In this document: positions 12,565 through 16,622 of the stretch, piece after piece | Layout of the letters: each line of letters begins with the position of its first letter | Numbering within the stretch: position 1 is the stretch's first letter | Origin: Actinomycetota bacterium | Lineage (GTDB): Bacteria; Actinomycetota; Actinomycetes; Propionibacteriales; Propionibacteriaceae | Length of the DNA stretch: 16,622 nt | Direction of reading: 5' to 3' | Assembly: GCA_016213595.1 (NCBI GenBank) | Contig: JACRAA010000308.1 | Coordinates: 1-16,622 of the forward strand | Position numbers and translations under genes: made by a program | The notes under the pieces: model-generated | What the model saw: only the letters and a program-made list of their open reading frames with translations | What the model was told of the DNA's origin: nothing | The model's database searches: none

Positions 12565-14081
12565 CGCGCCGCGCACTCCCCCGACAGGTCGTCGCTCGTA
12601 GGAGCCACGGACTCGTTCACGAAAGCCGACTTCTTGCCGGTCACCTGGGCCGTCGCGGCGGCCGACGACGCCTTCGCGGTGGGGGCGGCCGACGACGCCT
12701 TCGAGGTCGCCGCAGCTGTCGGCTCAGCGCTCGGCTTGGCGCTCTTCGCCGCCGCGTCGAGCGCCTCCGAGGCCGCGATCTGCTCGGCCACGGTCTGACG
12801 GATGACCGAGAAGTTCGGGCTGCCGGGGGCGATGAGCGGCGGCGAGAAGATGACGTTCCTGATCTCGAGCGAGCGGGCCTTCAGCGCGAGGTCCCCGAGC
12901 GTGCCGACCTCGCTGGACGGGACGTCCGTAGCGAGGACCTGTCCGGTCGCCGCAGCGATCTGGCCGAACTTCGTCGCGACCGTCATCGGCTCCATCTGGT
13001 GCAGCATCGCCGACATCACGCACTTCTGCCGCTGCATCCGGGCGTAGTCCGTCGACCCCGTGCGCTGCCGCGAGAACCACAGCGCCTCAGCGCCGGACAG
13101 GTGGCGGGCCGGACCGGGCTCGATGTAGCTCGTCGCCGTGGCCTGGTCGCCGCCTACCGGGACCTGGATGCCGATGTCGAGGCTCACCCCGCCGAGGGCG
13201 TCGATGAGGTCCTTGAACCCGTACATGTCGACCATCGCGTAGTAGTTCAGCTGCAGCCCCGTGCTGGCCTCGACGGCCTCCTCGACGGCCTGTACGCCAG
13301 GGTCCTTCACCCCCGGGTACAGCTTCTTGTTGTCCCAGCCGAGCTTGTAGATCGCGTTGAGCAGGCATGCGTGGGTCTCGCAGCCGTAGCCGTTCGGGTA
13401 CAGCGCGTGGAGGGGCGACGAGTCGGGGAACGGCACGTCCTCGAGGTTGCGCGGAAGCCCGAACAGGACGGTACGGCCGGTGCGGGCGTCCACACTGGCC
13501 ACCGTCACGCTGTCGGTGCGCGTTCCCTCGCGGTCGTTCCCGGCGTCGCTGCCGAGCAGCAGGATGTTGAAGCGGCCAGCCTTCGTCTTCGTGTCGCCGC
13601 CACCCCCCAGGACGGTGGAGATGACGTCGCCGGAGGCGCGCAGAGCGGACGCGGTGAGGACGCTCCCGTACGAGATGACGGCTGCCAGGACGAGCGCGAT
13701 CCCGCCGAGGACCGCTCCCCGGGTCGTACCCATGTCCCTGGGTCGAGACGCCCACCAGGAGTTGACGAGGAGGAACGCCCAGAACAGTCCCGCCGCGAGC
13801 ACGAGCCAGGACCCCAGCCACAGGACCCAGCCGGTAGTGAGCACGGTGACCAGCACGTTGCGCGCGGCCAGGAGCAGGAGCAGCGCGAGCACGACGGCCA
13901 CCACCATGGCCGCCCAGACCCGAAGGCCCCACCTGCCGATCCGCCGACTGCCCCCCGCGAGCTGCGCCGACCCGGGCAGGACCAGGGACATGACGAGCAT
14001 CGTCGCGCCGCGGCGGAACGCCGTCGCCTGGCTACGGCTGCGAACGTCCGGGAGGGAGGAAGTCGCGTCGGTGGATGCCAC
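12561..14081 (-). CDS. LytR-CpsA-Psr (LCP) family envelope glycopolymer ligase
   Basis: This 506-residue membrane protein is expected to attach lipid-linked glycopolymers to peptidoglycan outside the cell membrane. The N-terminal part has several hydrophobic segments (about 54-73, 76-106, 122-148), more than the single anchor of many LCP proteins. The catalytic domain begins at FNILLLGSDAG (171-181), with TRTDSVTVASVD (187-198), GLPRNLEDVPFP (208-219), YYAMVDMYGFKDLIDALGG (280-298) and LSGAEALWFSRQR (328-340), which carry the conserved Asp190, Arg211, Arg338 and Arg340. A low-complexity Ala/Ser/Thr/Lys linker (about 446-485) with a 9-residue repeat precedes a short tail ending in DLSGEC. GTG at 14081 has AAGGAG 7 bases upstream. 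It lies 93 bases after purE. Its setting next to GtrA and, across the inserted locus, TIGR03089 and manC fits envelope glycan assembly. Confidence 0.91.
   Translation of the reverse strand: MASTDATSSLPDVRSRSQATAFRRGATMLVMSLVLPGSAQLAGGSRRIGRWGLRVWAAMVVAVVLALLLLLAARNVLVTVLTTGWVLWLGSWLVLAAGLFWAFLLVNSWWASRPRDMGTTRGAVLGGIALVLAAVISYGSVLTASALRASGDVISTVLGGGGDTKTKAGRFNILLLGSDAGNDREGTRTDSVTVASVDARTGRTVLFGLPRNLEDVPFPDSSPLHALYPNGYGCETHACLLNAIYKLGWDNKKLYPGVKDPGVQAVEEAVEASTGLQLNYYAMVDMYGFKDLIDALGGVSLDIGIQVPVGGDQATATSYIEPGPARHLSGAEALWFSRQRTGSTDYARMQRQKCVMSAMLHQMEPMTVATKFGQIAAATGQVLATDVPSSEVGTLGDLALKARSLEIRNVIFSPPLIAPGSPNFSVIRQTVAEQIAASEALDAAAKSAKPSAEPTAAATSKASSAAPTAKASSAAATAQVTGKKSAFVNESVAPTSDDLSGECAAR
12658..12703 (-). 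repeat. 27-base-period repeat in the LCP C-terminal linker
   Basis: A 19-base unit (GCGGCCGACGACGCCTTCG on the plus strand) is repeated exactly at 12658-12676 and 12685-12703. The 27-base period equals nine codons and encodes two KASSAA units in the Ala/Ser/Lys-rich linker, so the repeat is in frame and may vary in length between strains. Confidence 0.75.
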
Positions 14082-14126
14082 GTGGCTCTCCTTGGGGGAG
14101 GGATCGTTGAGCGCCCACCAGTATCA

Positions 14127-14141
14127 CCGGGCGATGCCCGG
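14127..14141 (-). terminator. Hairpin between purE and the LCP gene
   Basis: CCGGGC-GAT-GCCCGG gives a 6-bp G/C stem with a 3-base loop, 33 bases past the purE stop. A second small stem TCCGC-CAC-GCGGA lies at 14150-14162. On the minus strand the next bases, GGTGATACTGG, contain a weak -10-like GATACT that could start the LCP transcript (low confidence). No T-run follows, so termination is uncertain. Confidence 0.4.
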
Positions 14142-14174
14142 AACGCCGCTCCGCCACGCGGAAGGCTCTCCAGC

Positions 14175-14663
14175 TCACCTGCCGCGGACAGCCTCGCCCT
14201 TGGCCTGAGCCATCAGGCGGAGCGAGGCCTGGAACTCAAGCATCTTCGCCGTCAGCACGGGGTCGCCGGCGGCCAGGATCCGTACGGCGAGCAGCCCGGC
14301 GTTGCGTGCGTTGCCGATCGCGACCGTCGCCACGGGCACCCCGGCCGGCATCTGGACGATCGACAGCAGCGAGTCGATGCCGTCCAGGTACTTCAGGGGC
14401 ACGGGCACGCCGATCACCGGCAGCGGCGTGAGGGCGGCGAGCATGCCGGGCAGGTGGGCCGCACCGCCGGCACCGGCGATGAGGACCTCGAGGCCGCGCT
14501 CGTGCGCACCCCGCCCGTACGCGACCATGTCCTCCGGCATCCGATGGGCGCTCACGACGTCGGCCTCGTACGCGACGCCGAACTCCGCGCACGCCTCCGC
14601 GGCGGCCTGCATGGTCGGCCAGTCCGAGTCGGACCCCATGACGATCCCGACGCGTGCGCTCAT
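14175..14663 (-). CDS. purE: N5-carboxyaminoimidazole ribonucleotide mutase (PurE, class I)
   Basis: This 162-residue cytoplasmic enzyme converts N5-CAIR to CAIR in purine biosynthesis, acting on the product of PurK. The signatures are complete: GSDSDWPTM (10-18) at the ribonucleotide-phosphate site, SAHR (38-41), AGAGGAAHLPGM (63-74) and a typical class I C-terminus. Presence of purK next door confirms the class I, two-step route. The ATG at 14663 overlaps the purK stop as ATGA, and GAGGAG lies 6 bases upstream, so the two are translationally coupled. The length is usual for bacterial PurE. Confidence 0.97.
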   Translation of the reverse strand: MSARVGIVMGSDSDWPTMQAAAEACAEFGVAYEADVVSAHRMPEDMVAYGRGAHERGLEVLIAGAGGAAHLPGMLAALTPLPVIGVPVPLKYLDGIDSLLSIVQMPAGVPVATVAIGNARNAGLLAVRILAAGDPVLTAKMLEFQASLRLMAQAKGEAVRGR

Positions 14664-15799
14664 GACCCGCTCCTCAGCTCCGCTGCGCCATGCCGTGCCC
14701 GGCGGAGGACCTCGTCGAGGTCGTCGCCCACGGCGGTGACATGGCCGACCTTACGGCCCGCCACGACACCCTTCCCGTACAGCTGCACTTTCAGCCCCGG
14801 GTCCCTCGCGAGGACGTGCCGTAGCCCATCGACAAGGTCCGTACGGTCACCGCCGAGCACGTTGTGCATCACCGTCCAGGGCGCGCGGGCTCGCGGGTCC
14901 CCGAGCGGCAGGTCCAGCACCGCCCGGAGGTGGTTCTCGAACTGGCTGGTGAGGGCCCCGTCGATCGACCAGTGGCCGGTGTTGTGGGGTCGCATGGCCA
15001 GCTCGTTGACGACGACGCTCGAGTCCGCGCGCTGCATGAGCTCGACCGCGAGCACCCCGACGACGTCGAGGTCCTGGGCGATCTCGAGCGCCAGCCGTTG
15101 GCAGGCTGTCGCCTGCTCCATCGTGAGGCCGGGGGCGGGCGTGGTCGTCTCCACGCAGATGCCGTCCTGCTGCACGGACTCGCTGACGGGATAGGCGACG
15201 GCCTGGCCCGAGGGCGACCTCACGGCGAGCGCGGACAGCTCGCGCACGAACGGGACGTACTCCTCGGCGAGGACCTCGACTCCGGGCGCCAGGTTGCGGA
15301 AGGGCTCGCCGGCACCGGTGGGGTCGTCGACCTTCCAGACCCCCTTGCCGTCGTAGCCCCCGCGCGAGGTCTTCGCGATGACCGGCCATCCCGTACCGTC
15401 TGCGAACGCCACGAGCTCCTCCGGGGACGCGACCACCGCGAAGGTCGGTACGGGCAGGCCGTAGGACGCGAGCCGGCGGCGCATGACCACCTTGTCCTGA
15501 GCGTGGACAAGGGCTTCCGGCCCGGGCCGCACGAGGACGCCACGCTCCTGGAGGGCGTGGAGCAGGTCGGTCGGCACGTGCTCGTGGTCGAACGTCACGA
15601 CGTCGCAGCGCTCCGCGAAGGCGATGACTGTCGCCGGGTCGGTGTAGTCACCGACCGTCACGTCATGGACGACCTGCGCGGCCGACACGTCCGGCCCCTC
15701 GGCGAGCAGCGCCACCTTGATGCCCAGTCCGATGCCGGCCGCGTGCATCATCCGGGCGAGCTGGCCACCGCCGATGATGCCGACGACTGGTGCTCCCAC
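14660..15799 (-). CDS. purK: N5-carboxyaminoimidazole ribonucleotide synthase (PurK)
   Basis: This 379-residue ATP-grasp enzyme makes N5-CAIR from AIR, bicarbonate and ATP. The start carries VVGIIGGGQLARMM (5-18), followed by the ATP-grasp core with WPVIAKTSRGGYDGKGVW (138-155), EEYVPFVRELS (179-189) and the C-terminal MRPHNTGHWSIDGALTSQFE (269-288) typical of PurK. The frame is open far upstream to 16141, but GTG at 15799 is chosen because the glycine-rich motif must lie near the N-terminus and because earlier starts would overlap the GtrA gene. The ribosome-binding site there is weak. The gap to GtrA is 26 bases, which suggests one transcript. It overlaps purE by 4 bases. Confidence 0.96.
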   Translation of the reverse strand: MGAPVVGIIGGGQLARMMHAAGIGLGIKVALLAEGPDVSAAQVVHDVTVGDYTDPATVIAFAERCDVVTFDHEHVPTDLLHALQERGVLVRPGPEALVHAQDKVVMRRRLASYGLPVPTFAVVASPEELVAFADGTGWPVIAKTSRGGYDGKGVWKVDDPTGAGEPFRNLAPGVEVLAEEYVPFVRELSALAVRSPSGQAVAYPVSESVQQDGICVETTTPAPGLTMEQATACQRLALEIAQDLDVVGVLAVELMQRADSSVVVNELAMRPHNTGHWSIDGALTSQFENHLRAVLDLPLGDPRARAPWTVMHNVLGGDRTDLVDGLRHVLARDPGLKVQLYGKGVVAGRKVGHVTAVGDDLDEVLRRARHGAAELRSGS

Positions 15800-15825
15800 G
15801 GCGGCGAGCCTAGCGGGAGGGCTCC

Positions 15826-16239
15826 TCAGTGCCGGAAGATCAGCGTTCGCTGGACGATGAAGTTCACCGTGGTCGCGACACCCTGGGCGATGACGAACCC
15901 GACGACCTGCGCGGGGGTGTAGCCCCAGCGCTGGTCCAGCCAGGGGAACAGCACGGCGAACAGACCGACCTGGACGACGAAGGTCGACCCGTACAGCGCG
16001 AGCACCCCGACGAACGTCCTCGCCGAGCCGGCAGCCCCGAACGTCCAGCGGCGGTTGATGAGGTACGCCGTCGTCGTCCCGCAGACGAACGAGACCGCCT
16101 TCGCCGGCGTGTGCCCGAGGCCGCCGCGCATGAGCAGCCACAGGATCCCGAAGTCGACGACGGCCGACACGATGCCGGCGGCAACGAACCGTACGAGCTG
16201 GTGGTGGAGGGCCAGCCGTTCGGTCGCGGGTTGGCTCAC
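15826..16239 (-). CDS. GtrA-family membrane protein
   Basis: This small 137-residue protein is predicted to have four membrane helices (roughly 16-37, 47-62, 76-97 and 109-130). The GtrA-family marks are visible: RFVAAGIVSAVVDF (17-30), the loop YLINRRWTF (59-67) and the C-terminal NFIVQRTLIF (126-135). GtrA-like proteins are linked to lipid-carrier sugar translocation or modification of cell-surface polysaccharides; the exact substrate here is unknown. GTG at 16239 overlaps the PH-domain gene stop as GTGA and is preceded by GAGAAG. A longer upstream frame (to 16539) would lie inside the PH-domain gene and is rejected. It is co-oriented with purK and with the LCP gene downstream, consistent with an envelope role. 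Confidence 0.88.
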   Translation of the reverse strand: MSQPATERLALHHQLVRFVAAGIVSAVVDFGILWLLMRGGLGHTPAKAVSFVCGTTTAYLINRRWTFGAAGSARTFVGVLALYGSTFVVQVGLFAVLFPWLDQRWGYTPAQVVGFVIAQGVATTVNFIVQRTLIFRH

Positions 16240-16622
16240 GTGTCTTCTCGACGGACCGCGTCCGCCTCGGTCATCAGCTCGCCCAGCTCCAGGTGGACGT
16301 GCTCGACGTCGGGGATGTCGTGGAGCGTCAAGGGGTCCTCGGCGGCCGTGGTGAGCGTCAGGGTGCCGCAGCCGAGCATGCGGTCGATGAGCGACTTCTC
16401 GTACTCGACGTTGTTGATCCGGACCAGCGGCAGGTCGTGGCCACTCTTGCTGAGGATGCCCCTGCGAGTGATGAGGCGCCGGTTGGTGACCGTGTACGTC
16501 GTCGTGTACCAGCGCAGGAACGGGACCAGGCACAGCCACACGACGAGGATGAGGGCCACTGCGGCGATGACCCAGCCGACCACCGTCTTGGTGCCGGGTG
16601 GGACGGCGGGCAGCGCGATCCC
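16236..16622 (-). CDS. Bacterial PH-domain (bPH2/YdbS-like) membrane protein, C-terminal part
   Basis: The gene enters from the right edge, so the N-terminus is missing and 128 residues are visible. A hydrophobic segment (GWVIAAVALILVVWLCLVPF) is followed by the bacterial pleckstrin-homology pattern TTTYTVTNRRLITRRGILSK, then DLPLVRINNVEYEKSLIDR, GCGTLTLTTA and IPDVEHVHLELGEL. This matches bPH2-type proteins, whose function is poorly known. The stop overlaps the GtrA start, so it heads or belongs to the PH-gtrA-purK-purE run. The C-terminus is intact. Confidence 0.88.
   Translation of the reverse strand, partial: GIALPAVPPGTKTVVGWVIAAVALILVVWLCLVPFLRWYTTTYTVTNRRLITRRGILSKSGHDLPLVRINNVEYEKSLIDRMLGCGTLTLTTAAEDPLTLHDIPDVEHVHLELGELMTEADAVRREDT

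Noticed and set aside
15800..16141. Upstream extension of purK giving a 493-residue protein
   Set aside because: The extra 114 residues are Arg/Ala/Gly/Pro shadow sequence antiparallel in meaning to nothing known and overlap the GtrA gene in another frame; the glycine motif requires a start near 15799.
16240..16539. Upstream extension of the GtrA gene
   Set aside because: It lies inside the PH-domain gene in another frame, is His/Arg/Pro-rich, and the GTGA overlap gives a better start.
1..16622. CRISPR array, tRNA/rRNA genes, insertion sequences, integrase or attachment sites
   Set aside because: No regular spaced repeats, no cloverleaf or CCA-ending segments, no transposase or integrase motifs were seen on either strand.

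Overview
The window is high-GC, densely coded DNA that looks like an actinobacterial chromosome. The signs are GTG starts, G/C-biased third codon positions, short or overlapping gene junctions, an LCP cell-wall ligase, a TIGR03089 protein, a manC-type guanylyltransferase, and the purK-purE-GtrA-PH-domain order. The exact genus cannot be fixed from sequence reading alone. No tRNA, rRNA, CRISPR array, transposase or integrase was seen, and no gap between genes exceeds 300 bases.

Layout. (1) 1-990: the 5' end of a mannose-1-phosphate guanylyltransferase gene (minus strand, running off the left edge), divergent from a TIGR03089-family gene. Both may be leaderless. (2) 1141-10709: a beta-mannoside or manno-oligosaccharide uptake and hydrolysis locus. 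A TetR-type regulator (plus strand) faces away from a six-gene minus-strand run: GH2 beta-mannosidase, Tat/lipoprotein solute-binding protein (SBP family 5), two Opp/Dpp-type permeases and two ATPases, closed by a strong hairpin at 1141-1180. The regulator/mannosidase gap holds a clear inverted repeat, GTTACTG-N6-CAGTAAC, 34 bases upstream of the mannosidase start. (3) 10713-12463: a divergent redox pair, an F420-reductase-like Rossmann protein (minus) and an LLM-class flavin-dependent oxidoreductase (plus). (4) 12561-16622: a minus-strand core block read from the right edge: PH-domain protein (partial), GtrA-family membrane protein, purK, purE and an LCP transferase.

How the genes fit together (inference). 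The lipoprotein and permeases import a beta-mannoside at the expense of ATP. The mannosidase has no signal peptide and should release mannose in the cytoplasm. The TetR-type protein would repress the operon and its own gene. Mannose made this way could feed the mannose-1-phosphate/GDP-mannose step next door, but nothing in the sequence proves that link. The catabolic locus and the redox pair lie between envelope and purine genes of housekeeping type, so they look like accessory cargo in a core neighbourhood. No wholly novel system was evident. The points most worth a second look are the Opp-type (not CUT1-type) mannoside importer under TetR control, the coupled small leader ORF before the regulator, the uncharacterised Rossmann/LLM pair, and the over-abundance of CGTACG.
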